Positions 51,665 to 60,988 of a stretch of 64,000 nt of DNA are shown piece by piece (the first letter of the stretch is position 1; each line of letters begins with the position of its first letter). The translations under genes were made by a program, and so were the position numbers. The DNA comes from Polyangium sp. 6x1 (GTDB lineage: Bacteria; Myxococcota_A; Polyangia; Polyangiales; Polyangiaceae): the NCBI RefSeq assembly GCF_029946515.1, contig NZ_JARZHH010000051.1, forward strand, positions 22,946 through 86,945, in the 5' to 3' direction. The notes beneath the pieces are model-generated. The model ran no database searches, was not told where the DNA came from, and was given only the letters and a program-made list of their open reading frames with translations.

Positions 51665-51720
51665 ATGTCCGCTATAACGGACATGTCCAGGTAAATTTGC
51701 AGGATGTCCGTCATGGCGGA
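51665..51720. promoter_or_regulatory. Paired TCCG-N6-CGGA dyads upstream of sbp
   Basis: Dyad B at 51665-51684 is ATGTCCGCTATAACGGACAT, with perfect 7-bp arms and a 6-nt AT-rich centre. Dyad A at 51707-51720 is TCCG-TCATGG-CGGA, centred 39 bp away. ATGTCC also recurs at 51683, giving copies at 51665, 51683 and 51704. The centre of dyad B on the minus strand, TTATAG, could be a -10 element 13-20 bp before the sbp start, so a protein bound there would block transcription. I see no -24/-12 element here. Confidence 0.55.
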
Positions 51721-51751
51721 TGATGTTGTGTGGTGTAGGACACTGCGCGTG

Positions 51752-52222
51752 TCACGACGACACGACATCGCCGCGAGCGAAGTACGCCTCGTGATCCAGG
51801 GGAGAGCACTGGATCTCCCACCAGTTCTGGTCGAGATCCTGGAGATAGAAGGAGTAGGCTCCGTGCTGCGTGACGGGTTTCATGATCGCGCGGATGCCGT
51901 ATTCGTCTTTGTGTTCGAGGGCGCTCTGATACGCGTCGTCGACTTCCTTTTCCGTGCCGACATCGATTCCCCAGTGATGGAGCACGTGCATCCCCCACAG
52001 CTTGCTCGGCCCGCACTCGACGCAGACGACGTGTATGCCGGTGCTCAGGCGGAACATCATCGCGGAGGGGGCATGGCGCACGACCTCGAGCCCGAGGAAC
52101 TCCTCGTAGAAACGGCGCGTTCTCTGCATGTCGGCGCAGATGAGCGTGCCGTGCGACAACCTGTGGGGCTTGACGATCGAGTCCTGCTTCGACTTCTCGC
52201 CCGTCGTGGCGCTGTGGGTCAT
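51752..52222 (-). CDS. VOC/glyoxalase-superfamily protein
   Basis: A 156-residue single-domain VOC protein with paired beta-alpha-beta-beta-beta units: HGTLICADMQRTRRFYEEFLG (metal His near residue 24) and a second unit ending YSFYLQDLDQNWWEIQ (likely metal Glu), with LHHWGIDVG between them. Could be a dioxygenase, isomerase or thiol-lyase; no substrate clue. It lies upstream of sbp on the same strand, but 99 bp with operator-like dyads separate them, so it is probably a separate unit. Confidence 0.85.
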   Translation of the reverse strand: MTHSATTGEKSKQDSIVKPHRLSHGTLICADMQRTRRFYEEFLGLEVVRHAPSAMMFRLSTGIHVVCVECGPSKLWGMHVLHHWGIDVGTEKEVDDAYQSALEHKDEYGIRAIMKPVTQHGAYSFYLQDLDQNWWEIQCSPLDHEAYFARGDVVSS

Positions 52223-52486
52223 GAGCTGTTCTCCTGCGTGATGTCCGCGTGGAAGGAAGGATGCGCTGGCGTGGCCAGTCGAATGGAAATCTAGCTGGAT
52301 ACGCGGAGGCTTCCATGCCCCGGCGACCGCGCCACGTCGCCGAAGGAGAAGGGGATCGGCGTGGACGAACGAGCGGGCCGTCGCGGGCGATGTCGTGCAA
52401 TTCGGGCGGGCGAAGCGAGCGGGCCCGCCGAGCCCCTCAGCGCCGCGGACGGCGTGACGAGCCCGGCGAACCCGTAGGAATCCGGA

Positions 52487-54538
52487 TCAGGGCAGCGCCT
52501 TGAACTGGTTGATCATCTTCGTCCAGACGGCAGGCGTCACGCCGACCTCGAGGTGGCCGTAGGGCACGCCCTCCTGCTTCGACTTGTTCGTCTTGTTCGT
52601 CGCGGTCCAGCCCTGTGTGAGCTGATCCCGGGCCGCGACGCTCACGTCGAAGAGCACGCCGTCGCCCTTGGGAGCGCAGGTCGGGCAGGTCATGCCGTCG
52701 ATCTCGAAGACCTGTCCGCTCGCGCCGCCCGAGGTGCCGTGCAGCACGTAGAGGTAATCGAGGCTCGTGCTGAGGCCACGCGCCCGCAGCCTCTCGATGA
52801 GATTGCCGCCCATTTCCATGACGGCCTTGATGCCGATGCCGTCCATCAGCTTGTACTGCGCATAGCCGAGCGAATACGACTCCGCCGTGAGGCTGTCGTA
52901 ATAGAGGTGCTTCGCGCGGCAAGCCGTCGCGGGGTCGAACGCGGTCGCGCGGCAGGTCGTGTGCCCGGAATCGTCCATGATCCAGCCGGCGCCGCCGAAG
53001 ACGTTCGCCGGGTTGTAGTTCGTCTTGATGGCGATCCAGTCGCGCCACTTCGTCTCGTCCGTGTCGAGCGTGGACCAGTCGTAGCTGACCGGATCGTCCT
53101 GCCGGTTCGGCAGCGGGTAGTACGGGCGCAGATCGTAGGTGACCTGCATCTGGCCGAGGTACGCCGAGACGAGCTTGCCCTTGTCGTCGACCGAGCCCCA
53201 CATGGCCAGGTTGTACTTGTCGAACGTGTAGCCCGTGGACGAGGCGCCTTGCTCGGTGTTGAGCGTCTTCAGCGACTTCGGCGCGAGCGGCAGGCCCGTC
53301 GCGTCGAGGCCCGTGATGTTCGACGTGTAAATGCGGCGCCAGTAATCGAGCCACGTGCCGCCGCGGTTCTCGCAGACCGAATAAGCATAGGGGTTCGGGA
53401 AGATGTCGTTCGGCGAATCCGCATACCCCCAGGTCACGCATTGCACGGCGGACATGTAGCTCCAGGTCACGGGGCCCTGGCCGAGCGGCGCGTTCTCCGC
53501 CGTGCTGTAGATGAGCAGCGGGTTGAACGGGTGGCGGAAGTTCAGGTCGATGCCGAGGTGCGGGCCGGAGAGCGCGACGTAGGTGCGCACGTCCTTGCGG
53601 AAGTTCGGCACGCCGAGCGACTGGAGCGCCGCGAGCTGCTCGAAATACTTCGGGCCCCAGTCGGTCCAGGTCGCGGGGCTCGACATGTAGAGGTCCGCCG
53701 CGACGACGCCCTTGCTCCAGGCGACGAGGTTCACCTTCGGCCGCCCCGTGAGCGTGCGGATGCGCGAGAGCGCGTTCGCGATGTGAATGGCCTGGTTGAA
53801 GTTGTCGCCGTGGAAGTTGCCGAAGGTCGTGGCGTAGGTGCAGAAACCCTCGGCCTCGAGGGCCTGCACGAAGCCCGTCGCCTGTGTCATGCCGGGGTAG
53901 AGCTTGCCTGTGCCGTCGTCGCCGCTCGGCCGGAGCCACACGTTCGCGTTCTGCATGGCGCCGTGCACGAGCAGCACCGGGGCCTTCGTCTTGTCACACT
54001 GGTCGAGCGCGGTCTTCGGGCCGTGATGGAGGAGCACGAAGCGCGCCTCGGGGCGCGTGGGCCCCTTGTCCGGACAAGCGGCGGCCGCGGTCGAGCCGAC
54101 GGAGCCGGCGCAGGCGTTCTTGTATTGGAGGTTGAACCCGTCGACGAGGTGCTGGTTCAGGGCGCCGAAGTAGGTGCGCAGCGGATAGGTGGAGTCCTCG
54201 AACGTGTCCTGCCAGCGCCCCTTCGCCGTGCGCAGGTTGTACCCCTCGGTGCGGAACTTCTGCCGCCCTTCGAGCAGCTCGATCTTGCCCCAGGAGAAGC
54301 TCGGCGGCGTGATGGCGCCGACGACCTTGTAGCTCTGCGAGAACGTCGTGGTCGCGGGGGGATCGAAATAGGCTTCGGGATCGGAGATGAACGTGATGGC
54401 GGAGGCGGCTTCGGCGGTCTCGTCGTCGCCCGGCGCGAGGTCGGCGTCGTCGGTCGACACGACGCAGCCCATGGCGGAGAGCGCCGCGAAGAGCGCCGTG
54501 AGCGCGAGAGAAGGACGGGGAATCGCGGATTTAAGCAT
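52487..54538 (-). CDS. Exported lipase-like alpha/beta hydrolase
   Basis: A 683-residue lipoprotein (lipobox LSAMGC; AGGAGG 6 nt before the ATG). The hydrolase core begins near residue 195 with APVLLVHGAMQNANVW (oxyanion region); the nucleophile elbow is LVAWSKGVVAADLY, an A-x-S-x-G form as in Bacillus LipA-type lipases. A late HGTSGG and GHLEVG provide candidate catalytic His. The N-terminal ~150 residues and a large cap are lineage-specific. Probably a secreted or surface esterase/lipase acting on external lipids or polymers. Confidence 0.82.
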   Translation of the reverse strand: MLKSAIPRPSLALTALFAALSAMGCVVSTDDADLAPGDDETAEAASAITFISDPEAYFDPPATTTFSQSYKVVGAITPPSFSWGKIELLEGRQKFRTEGYNLRTAKGRWQDTFEDSTYPLRTYFGALNQHLVDGFNLQYKNACAGSVGSTAAAACPDKGPTRPEARFVLLHHGPKTALDQCDKTKAPVLLVHGAMQNANVWLRPSGDDGTGKLYPGMTQATGFVQALEAEGFCTYATTFGNFHGDNFNQAIHIANALSRIRTLTGRPKVNLVAWSKGVVAADLYMSSPATWTDWGPKYFEQLAALQSLGVPNFRKDVRTYVALSGPHLGIDLNFRHPFNPLLIYSTAENAPLGQGPVTWSYMSAVQCVTWGYADSPNDIFPNPYAYSVCENRGGTWLDYWRRIYTSNITGLDATGLPLAPKSLKTLNTEQGASSTGYTFDKYNLAMWGSVDDKGKLVSAYLGQMQVTYDLRPYYPLPNRQDDPVSYDWSTLDTDETKWRDWIAIKTNYNPANVFGGAGWIMDDSGHTTCRATAFDPATACRAKHLYYDSLTAESYSLGYAQYKLMDGIGIKAVMEMGGNLIERLRARGLSTSLDYLYVLHGTSGGASGQVFEIDGMTCPTCAPKGDGVLFDVSVAARDQLTQGWTATNKTNKSKQEGVPYGHLEVGVTPAVWTKMINQFKALP

Positions 54539-54758
54539 GGAAACCTCCTGGGCAGCGCCCGCCGGGGGGCCCGGGTTGTGCAACCGCAGCAAGTGCGGGC
54601 CGTCCATGCCTATCGATGATGCGAGGCGTTTTCAAGCATCGTTCGAACCAGGAGGTTCGTTTGATGCTGCGGGTGCGAAGAGGTGTGATGGGGGAAGAAT
54701 TGCTGCACCGCGCACGGACGTCGGATGTGCGTGCTGCGGTGCAGCATGGAGCGGCGCG

Positions 54759-55349
54759 TCAGGCGCGGAGCTTCTTCGCCATTTCGGCGACGCGCTTGCC
54801 GAGATATTTCGCGTGGGCGATGTCGTGCTCGGTGGGCGCGCCGTTCGCCGTGACGGAGGGGCCGTAGGGGTTGCCGCCGGACGCGAACACGAGCGCGTCG
54901 GTGTAGCCCGGCGTCACGATGAGGCCGCCCCAGTGGTAGAACGTGTTGTAAAGCGCGAGCAGCGTCGACTCCTGCCCGCCGTTCGCGTTCTGCGCGGACG
55001 TGAAGCCCGAATACACCTTGTTCGCGAGTTTGCCCTGGAACCAGAGGCCGCCCGCCGTGTCGATGAACGACTTCATCTGCGCGGCCACGTTGCCGAAGCG
55101 CGTGGGTGTGCCGATGACGACGGCGTCAGCCCAGTCGAGGTCGTCGAGCGAGGCCTTCGGCTCGTCCTTCGTCTTGTCGACGAACGCGCGCCACGCCGGG
55201 TTTCGATCGATGGCCGCGTCCGGCGCGGTCTCGGCGACGAGGCGGAGGCGCACCTCGGCCCCCACTGCGCTCGCGCCTTCGCCGACGGCGTTCGCCATCG
55301 CGTGGTTGGTCCCCGTCGACGAATAATAGATGATCGCTACGTTGGGCAT
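54759..55349 (-). CDS. wrbA: WrbA-type NAD(P)H:quinone oxidoreductase
   Basis: A 196-residue flavodoxin-fold protein, WrbA length (198). FMN loops: IYYSSTGTNHAMANAVGEG (phosphate), GTPTRFGNVAAQMKSFID and TSAQNANGGQESTLLALY. It reduces quinones by two electrons, avoiding semiquinone radicals. It follows the pirin gene by 45 bp on the same strand; the pair is divergent from a sigma-54 activator and appears to be its target operon. Confidence 0.94.
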   Translation of the reverse strand: MPNVAIIYYSSTGTNHAMANAVGEGASAVGAEVRLRLVAETAPDAAIDRNPAWRAFVDKTKDEPKASLDDLDWADAVVIGTPTRFGNVAAQMKSFIDTAGGLWFQGKLANKVYSGFTSAQNANGGQESTLLALYNTFYHWGGLIVTPGYTDALVFASGGNPYGPSVTANGAPTEHDIAHAKYLGKRVAEMAKKLRA

Positions 55350-55394
55350 GGTGGCTGTCTACTCCGTCCAGATGGAAAGATCGGGGCTACGCTA

Positions 55395-56093
55395 TCACGC
55401 GAGATCGAAGAGGAGCACCTCTCCTTTTCCGTGACCGCTGAAGACGAGCTCCTTTTCGCCGCTGATCGCCGCGCCGTCGCCCGCGTGGAGCACGGTTTCG
55501 CCGAGCTTCACTTCGCCCTTCGCGACGTGCACGTAGGCGTGCCTGCCGTCCGCGAGCACGTGGCGCGCCTCTTCGCCGTCGACGAGGATCGCGGCGAACA
55601 AGCTCGCGTCCTGGTGGATCGTGACGCTGCCGTCGCGGCCGTCCCGCGAGGCGATGAGGCGAAGCCGGCCCTGTTTGTCCGCGTCCGAGAAGTTCTTCTG
55701 CTCGTAGCTGGGCGCGATTCCGCGCTCCTCGGGCACGATCCAGATCTGCAGGAAATGCACGCGATCCTTGCGCGACCCGTTGAACTCGCTGTGTGTGACG
55801 CCCGTGCCCGCGCTCATGCGCTGCACGTCGCCCGGCCGAATGACCGAGCCGGTGCCCATCGAGTCCTTGTGCTCCAGGGCGCCGTCGAGCACGTACGAGA
55901 CGATCTCCATGTCCCGGTGCGGGTGCGTGCCGAAGCCCTGGGCCGGCAAGACGCGGTCCTCGTTGATGACCCGGAGCGACCGGAAGCCCATGTGGGCCGG
56001 ATCGTAATAGTTGGCGAACGAGAACGTGTGGTACGAGTCGAGCCAGCCGTGATTGGCGTGTCCGCGGTCGTCCGAGCGTCGCAGCTTGATCAT
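55395..56093 (-). CDS. yhhW: Pirin-family bicupin (YhhW-like quercetinase)
   Basis: A 232-residue bicupin like E. coli YhhW (231). The N-terminal cupin has the metal ligands in [18 protein letters not shown], with a further His and Glu in [10 protein letters not shown]; the C-terminal cupin is degenerate. YhhW and some pirins open quercetin-like flavonols by 2,3-dioxygenation. GGAG sits 7 nt before the ATG. With wrbA it would give an enzyme pair for aromatic or quinone compounds. A sigma-54 element lies 58 bp upstream. Confidence 0.92.
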   Translation of the reverse strand: MIKLRRSDDRGHANHGWLDSYHTFSFANYYDPAHMGFRSLRVINEDRVLPAQGFGTHPHRDMEIVSYVLDGALEHKDSMGTGSVIRPGDVQRMSAGTGVTHSEFNGSRKDRVHFLQIWIVPEERGIAPSYEQKNFSDADKQGRLRLIASRDGRDGSVTIHQDASLFAAILVDGEEARHVLADGRHAYVHVAKGEVKLGETVLHAGDGAAISGEKELVFSGHGKGEVLLFDLA

Positions 56094-56150
56094 CGTGGTC
56101 TCCTAGGTCCCCGGCTTCGTGCGGGGCGCTGTCCGTTCGCCCTTCACTAG

Positions 56151-56166
56151 AGCACGCGCTGTGCCA
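56151..56166 (-). promoter_or_regulatory. Putative sigma-54 (-24/-12) promoter of the pirin-wrbA operon
   Basis: On the minus strand, TGGCACAGCGCGTGCT matches TGGCAC-N5-TTGCW except for one T; GG and GC are 12 bp apart. The predicted start is near 56140, giving a ~47-nt leader before the pirin ATG. The palindrome at 56217-56235 is then about 86 bp upstream of that start, the usual distance for a sigma-54 enhancer site. Confidence 0.6.
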
Positions 56167-56216
56167 AGCCCGGACAGGCGCTTTTTCGCGAGGAACGCGA
56201 GGTTCGCCTTCGAAAC

Positions 56217-56235
56217 GTCTATCAAAATGATAGAC
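56217..56235. promoter_or_regulatory. 19-bp perfect palindrome, putative enhancer/operator
   Basis: GTCTATCAAAATGATAGAC: perfect 8-bp arms around AAA, strikingly AT-rich for this DNA. It ends 14 bp before the activator's ATG and about 86 bp before the predicted pirin-wrbA start. One site could therefore serve as enhancer for the divergent operon and as an autorepression site for the activator gene. Confidence 0.65.
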
Positions 56236-56249
56236 TCGGGGCTCTCAAG

Positions 56250-57899
56250 ATGAAAACCACGGGCATGCGGGCTGCCGATCTGCGGCTCTCGGATCTGTTC
56301 TCGTTCAACCCGAAGGGCGGGGTGATGCGCTTCGCGGGCGAGCGCGTGCTGCTCTTCGACGCGGTCGCGCTCGGGCTCCTGCGCAAGCAGCTCATCGAGA
56401 GCTTCGGCTACCACGCGGCGCGCGCGGTGCTGACGCGCTTCGGCTACGGTCACGGCTGGCGGACGGCGGAGGCGCTGCGCGAGGGGATCCCCTGGGCAGA
56501 CGAGCGAGAATGGCGCATCGCGGGCGGGCGGCTGCACCGGCTCTGGGGGCTCGTGACGTTCGAGCCGGTCGAGCCCGCCGGGCGCCCCGGGCCCGAGCCC
56601 TTCGCCGACGCGATATGGCACGACTCGTACGAGGCGGAGCAGCACCTCCTGCACCTCGGGCAGGCGACGGAGCCGGTGTGCTGGACGCTCGCCGGATTCG
56701 CGAGCGGTTATCTGAGCCGCGTCAATGGCCGGCCCATCTTCGCCCTGGAGGAGTCGTGCCGCGGGAAAGGCGATGCCGTTTGCCGGATGATCGGGCGGAG
56801 CCGCGAGGAGTGGGGCGAGGCGATCGAGCCGCAGCTCTCGTTTTACGAGACAGACTGCCTCGACGCGTCGCTCCGGCACGTGCAGCGGGCGTTGCGGCGC
56901 GCCGAGACGCGGCTGCTCCGCGCCGAGCGGCTGCTCTCGGCGGGCGACGACGAGGCCGAGGTGCCGGGGCTCGTGGCGCGGAGCGAGGCCATGCGGGGCG
57001 TGGTCGCGATGGCGCGGCGGGTCGCCCGGACAAACGCGACGGTGCTGATCCTCGGCGAAAGCGGGGTGGGCAAGGAGCGGATCGCGCGGCTCGTGCACGA
57101 CGCGTCGCCGCGGGTGGGCGGGCCGATGGTGGCGATCAACTGCGCGGCCGTGCCGGAGAGCCTGCTCGAAAGCGAGCTCTTCGGGCACGCGAAGGGCGCA
57201 TTCAGCGGGGCCGTGACGGAGCGGGCGGGGCTCTTCGAGGCGGCGCGGGGCGGGACGTTGTTCCTCGACGAGGTGGGCGAGATCCCGCTCGCGATGCAGG
57301 CGAAATTGCTGCGGGTGCTCGAAGAGCGCGAGGTGCGGCGGGTGGGCGAGAACCGGACGCGGCCGATCGACGTGCGGATCGTCGCGGCGACGCACCGGGA
57401 TCTCGCGGCGGCCGTGGCGCAGGGGCGCTTCCGGCAGGATCTTTATTTTCGGCTGCGGGTCGTGGAGATCGCGATCCCGCCGCTGCGCGAGCGGCCGGAG
57501 GACATCCTGCCGATCGCGCGGCGGCAGCTCTCGGAGGCGGCGGCGCGGGAAGGGGAGGCGCCGAAGGACCTCGGCAAATCGGCGTGCCGCGCGCTCTACG
57601 AGCACGCCTGGCCGGGCAACGTGCGCGAGCTCGTCAATGCCATGGAGCGGGCGCGGATCCTCTCGGAGGGGGCGACGATCGAGGTGGTCGATCTGCCGCC
57701 GGAGATCGGGGGCGTGACGGCCGGCGCGCCGCGCGAAACCAAGGCGTTTTCACCACGTCCGCTCGCCGAGGTCGAGCGGGAGCACATCCTCGCGACGCTC
57801 GCGGCCGAGGGAGGCAACCGCAAGGAGGCCGCGGCGAAGCTCGGGATCGGCGTGGCGACGCTCTACCGGAAGCTCAAGGAGTACGCCGAGGCGTCGTAG
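56250..57899 (+). CDS. Sigma-54-dependent activator with XylR_N and V4R sensor domains
   Basis: A 549-residue XylR/DmpR-like activator. Residues about 14-110 fit XylR_N ([20 protein letters not shown]); about 125-190 fit V4R, with [17 protein letters not shown] holding the paired Cys; a linker helix (about 205-230); AAA+ with Walker A GESGVGKE at 269-276, sigma-54 loop GAFSGA at 316-321 (Ser for the usual Thr), Walker [14 protein letters not shown]-terminal FIS HTH ([17 protein letters not shown]). In this family XylR_N/V4R binds aromatic effectors. Probably activates the divergent pirin-wrbA operon in response to an aromatic or quinone. Confidence 0.93.
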   Translation: MKTTGMRAADLRLSDLFSFNPKGGVMRFAGERVLLFDAVALGLLRKQLIESFGYHAARAVLTRFGYGHGWRTAEALREGIPWADEREWRIAGGRLHRLWGLVTFEPVEPAGRPGPEPFADAIWHDSYEAEQHLLHLGQATEPVCWTLAGFASGYLSRVNGRPIFALEESCRGKGDAVCRMIGRSREEWGEAIEPQLSFYETDCLDASLRHVQRALRRAETRLLRAERLLSAGDDEAEVPGLVARSEAMRGVVAMARRVARTNATVLILGESGVGKERIARLVHDASPRVGGPMVAINCAAVPESLLESELFGHAKGAFSGAVTERAGLFEAARGGTLFLDEVGEIPLAMQAKLLRVLEEREVRRVGENRTRPIDVRIVAATHRDLAAAVAQGRFRQDLYFRLRVVEIAIPPLRERPEDILPIARRQLSEAAAREGEAPKDLGKSACRALYEHAWPGNVRELVNAMERARILSEGATIEVVDLPPEIGGVTAGAPRETKAFSPRPLAEVEREHILATLAAEGGNRKEAAAKLGIGVATLYRKLKEYAEAS

Positions 57900-57968
57900 C
57901 GAATCGCTCGTGGGCCTCGATAGGCGAGCAGGTTCGGGGGGGCGGGCAAGCCGAACCGGCGGGATGCC

Positions 57969-58859
57969 TCAGCGGCGCCCGCGAAGCCCCGCGCGCTCCG
58001 CCGCGAAGAGCCCCAGCGCCGACCAATCGAGATCACCTCGGCCCTGCGCCGTCGCGGCGAGATAGTTGTCCCGCAGGAGGCTCGCGAGCGGCATCGGCGT
58101 CGTGGACGCGTCCGCGGCTGCGAGGACGAGGCGCATGTCCTTGAGCCCGAGCTCGACCTTGAAGCCCGCGGGCTCGTACGCTTCGGAGGCGATGAGCTCC
58201 ACGTACCGCGCGAGGACCGCCGAGCCGCCGAACAGCTCCATCAACACGGCCTGGAGGTCCGGCGGCGAGACGCCCTGCTTGCGCGCGAATGCATAGGCCT
58301 CGCCGAACGCCTCGATCGACGACGCGATCACGAAATTGCCCGCGAGCTTGACCACGTTCGCGGCCGTCGGCTCCTCGCCGACCACGCGGAGCCCGCGCCC
58401 GATGGCTTCGAGCAGCGGTCTCACCCGATCCACCTCGGCCCGCGGCCCGGCCGCGACCACCCAGAGCTGCTTGGCCGCGGCCGCCTCGGGGCGCCCGAAG
58501 ACCGGGGCCGCGACATAGCCCTGCCCCGCCGCCGCGTGCGCCGCCACGAGCCGCTCCGAGAGCGCGACCGAGATCGTGCTCGACGAGATGTGCACCGCCC
58601 CGCGCGCGAGCCCCGCGAGCAGGCCGTTCTCGGCGAAGACGACCTTCTCCACGGCGCTGTCCTCCGCGAGCATCGAGAAGACCGCCTCGGCCCCGCGCGC
58701 CGCCTCGGCGGGCGTCTCCGCGACGCGCGCGCCGGCGGCGCCGAGGGCTTCGGCCTTCTCCTTCGTACGGTTGTAAATCGAGAGCTCGTGGCCCGCGGCA
58801 AGCAGGTTCTTCGCCATCCCTTGCCCCATCGCGCCGAGCCCAATGAAACCCACCTTCAT
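57969..58859 (-). CDS. NAD(P)-dependent beta-hydroxyacid dehydrogenase
   Basis: A 296-residue member of the 3-hydroxyisobutyrate / tartronate-semialdehyde reductase family. Dinucleotide motif GFIGLGAMGQGMAKNLL at the start, substrate-binding region (VAAPVFGRPEAAA), catalytic Lys in ANVVKLAGNFVIAS, then helical C-terminal domain with GLKDMRLVL. The start at 58859 has AAAGGAGG 8 nt upstream. Close to GLYR1/succinic-semialdehyde reductase-type proteins; exact substrate not assignable. It is 32 bp after mgtE on the same strand. Confidence 0.92.
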   Translation of the reverse strand: MKVGFIGLGAMGQGMAKNLLAAGHELSIYNRTKEKAEALGAAGARVAETPAEAARGAEAVFSMLAEDSAVEKVVFAENGLLAGLARGAVHISSSTISVALSERLVAAHAAAGQGYVAAPVFGRPEAAAAKQLWVVAAGPRAEVDRVRPLLEAIGRGLRVVGEEPTAANVVKLAGNFVIASSIEAFGEAYAFARKQGVSPPDLQAVLMELFGGSAVLARYVELIASEAYEPAGFKVELGLKDMRLVLAAADASTTPMPLASLLRDNYLAATAQGRGDLDWSALGLFAAERAGLRGRR

Positions 58860-58891
58860 CGAAAAGCCTCCTTTCGCGCCGCGTCCATGGT

Positions 58892-60205
58892 TCACAGCAG
58901 ACTTCCTCGCAAGAGGACGTGGGCGACGTTGAAGTAAATGATGAGGCCCGAGACATCGACGAGCGTCGCCACGAAGGGCGCGGACGCGCTGGCCGGATCG
59001 AAGCCGAGGCGCCGGATCGCAAACGGCAGCATCGAGCCAGCGATCGTCCCCCAGGTCACGACGCCGACGAGGCTCACCGCGACCGTCCCGGCGACCTTCA
59101 TGAAATGCTCTCCGTACGTGTGGAAGGCCGCTTGCCACAGGAGAATTCGGACGAGCCCGATCGCAGCGAGGAGGATGCCCAGCGAAACGCCCGCGAGAAG
59201 CTCGCGGCGGAGGATGCGCCACCAGTCGTTGACGGTGACCTCGCCGAGCGCCATGGCCCGAATGATGAGCGTCGTCGCCTGCGATCCTGAATTGCCGCCG
59301 CTCGAAATGATGAGGGGCACGAAGAGCGCCAGAACGACGGCCCTCGCGATCTCCTCCTCGTAATGGCCCATCGCGCTCGCGGTGAGCATTTCACCGAGGA
59401 AGAGGGCGGCCAGCCATCCTGCTCTCTTCTTCACCATGGCGCGCAGGCTCGTCTGCATGTACGGCGTGTCGAGCGCCTCCATGCCGCCGAGCTTCTGGAT
59501 GTCCTCGGTCGCCTCGCGCTGGACGACGTCGACGATGTCGTCGACCGTGACGATTCCCTTCATGCGGCCTTCGGCATCCACGACGGGGACCGCGTGGAGA
59601 TCGTGCCGCGCGATGACACGAGCGACGGCTTCCTGGTCCATCGTCTCGGGCACGGAGACGACATCCGTGTGCATGACGTCGCCCATGGGCTTGCCTCCGG
59701 GCGCGGTGAACAGGTCACGAAACGACACCACGCCGCGAAGCTTCTGGTCTCTATCGAGGACGTACGCGTAATAAATGGTTTCCAGCTTCTCTTGCGCCTG
59801 TCGCTGGAGATACCGGATGGCCTCGTTCACGCTCATCTCCGGCCGGAGGCGCGCGAATCGCGGGCTCATCAGCCCGCCCGCCGCGTCTTCCGCGTACGCC
59901 ATCAGCGCGGAGACCTCTCGCCGCGTGGGCTCGTCGAGCATGTCGAGAAACTCGCTCCGGTGTTGCTCGGGCACGTGCTGGATCACGTCCGCCGCGTCGT
60001 CGGGAGCGAGGAGCCGGAGCCAGAAACGTCGCTCCCCGTTTGCCACGGCGACGAGGAGGGTGGCTTGCTCCTGGACGGACAACCCGAGGAAGAAGTCGTC
60101 CGCCTCGCTGCGGTCCATGTGCTGGAACGCCTCGATCCGCTCTTGCGGGTCGAGGGTGGCCCAGACATCACGCACCTCGTCCGCGGTGAGGCGCTCTCTG
60201 GACAT
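58892..60205 (-). CDS. mgtE: Magnesium transporter MgtE
   Basis: A 437-residue MgtE. Superhelical N domain (about 1-125, LDPQERIEAFQHMDRSEAD), paired CBS domains (about 130-250, GVVSFRDLFTAPGG and GIVTVDDIVDVVQ), and five membrane helices with the pore motifs PLIISSGGNSGSQATTL and ATLVDVSGLIIYF. Cytoplasmic Mg2+ binding to the N and CBS domains closes the pore. Full length and typical. No Mg-riboswitch is evident upstream. Confidence 0.95.
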   Translation of the reverse strand: MSRERLTADEVRDVWATLDPQERIEAFQHMDRSEADDFFLGLSVQEQATLLVAVANGERRFWLRLLAPDDAADVIQHVPEQHRSEFLDMLDEPTRREVSALMAYAEDAAGGLMSPRFARLRPEMSVNEAIRYLQRQAQEKLETIYYAYVLDRDQKLRGVVSFRDLFTAPGGKPMGDVMHTDVVSVPETMDQEAVARVIARHDLHAVPVVDAEGRMKGIVTVDDIVDVVQREATEDIQKLGGMEALDTPYMQTSLRAMVKKRAGWLAALFLGEMLTASAMGHYEEEIARAVVLALFVPLIISSGGNSGSQATTLIIRAMALGEVTVNDWWRILRRELLAGVSLGILLAAIGLVRILLWQAAFHTYGEHFMKVAGTVAVSLVGVVTWGTIAGSMLPFAIRRLGFDPASASAPFVATLVDVSGLIIYFNVAHVLLRGSLL

Positions 60206-60310
60206 GGCCCTCCATTGCAGCAGGGATCATGCCATCGCTCGGCACCGTCCGACGGGCCCGTGTTCAGGGGCTTTCGGGCGCTCGCTGCGTTCGCGGTAGC
60301 CTGCGATCCG

Positions 60311-60931
60311 TCACTGGCAAGCGCCGCCGAGGAGGTCCGCGCCGAGGCATTGCCCGCTCGCGCAATCGGCATTGGCGTAACAGTCGACGCCCGGGCCGCC
60401 GAGCGCGCATACGTTCGCCACGCACGTGCCACTCAGGCAATCGACGTCCTGCAGGCACGCCTTGCCTTGCCGGCACGGATGGCAGGCGTCGCCGCCGCAA
60501 TCGACGTCGGTCTCCAGGCTGTTCTTGATGCAATCGCTGCAGCTCGGGCCGTCCTCGCCCTCCGCGCCGCACGTGACGCGCCCGTCCACCGGCGCGCAGA
60601 GCTGCCGGACCGAGCAGAACACGCTCACGCAATCCTGGTCCCCCGCGCACGCGGCGCCGTCGGGGCACGCGCCGCACGCCGTGCCGCCGCAATCGACGTC
60701 CGTCTCGTCCCCGTCCTGCACGCCATTGCTGCACGGCGCGGCACCCCCTTCGCCGCCCGTGCCGCCCTCGCCGCCCTCGCCGGCGTCACCCTCCTTCGCC
60801 CCGGCGCCGTTGTTCCCACTGCCGTCCGCGTTCGCCGGATCCTGCCACGCCTCGATACCGAGGAGATCGGCACAGCCGGTCAGCGACACGAGCAGACCCA
60901 TCACCGATGCTGTGAAGAATATGGAACGCAT
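60311..60931 (-). CDS. Cys-rich repeat lipoprotein
   Basis: A 206-residue lipoprotein; the start at 60931 gives a signal with lipobox SLTGC (Cys about 20). After an acidic Gly linker come three imperfect Cys repeats built on SNGVQDGDETDVDCGGxxCxxC, with ETDVDCGG occurring twice, a pattern seen in many myxobacterial surface proteins; the Asp/Asn-rich loops may bind Ca2+. Function unknown. It lies 105 bp upstream of mgtE on the same strand, but a shared role is not implied. Confidence 0.8.
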   Translation of the reverse strand: MRSIFFTASVMGLLVSLTGCADLLGIEAWQDPANADGSGNNGAGAKEGDAGEGGEGGTGGEGGAAPCSNGVQDGDETDVDCGGTACGACPDGAACAGDQDCVSVFCSVRQLCAPVDGRVTCGAEGEDGPSCSDCIKNSLETDVDCGGDACHPCRQGKACLQDVDCLSGTCVANVCALGGPGVDCYANADCASGQCLGADLLGGACQ

Positions 60932-60988
60932 GTTCAGTATTTTACCGAGCGAGGGCCCCGCTCCGCAAGGCAACTCGCAGCGGTCGGA

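Noticed and set aside
51653..51751. Sigma-54 promoter upstream of sbp
   Set aside because: No GG/GC pair with 12-bp spacing is found among the dyads; sbp probably uses another sigma factor with the dyads as operators.
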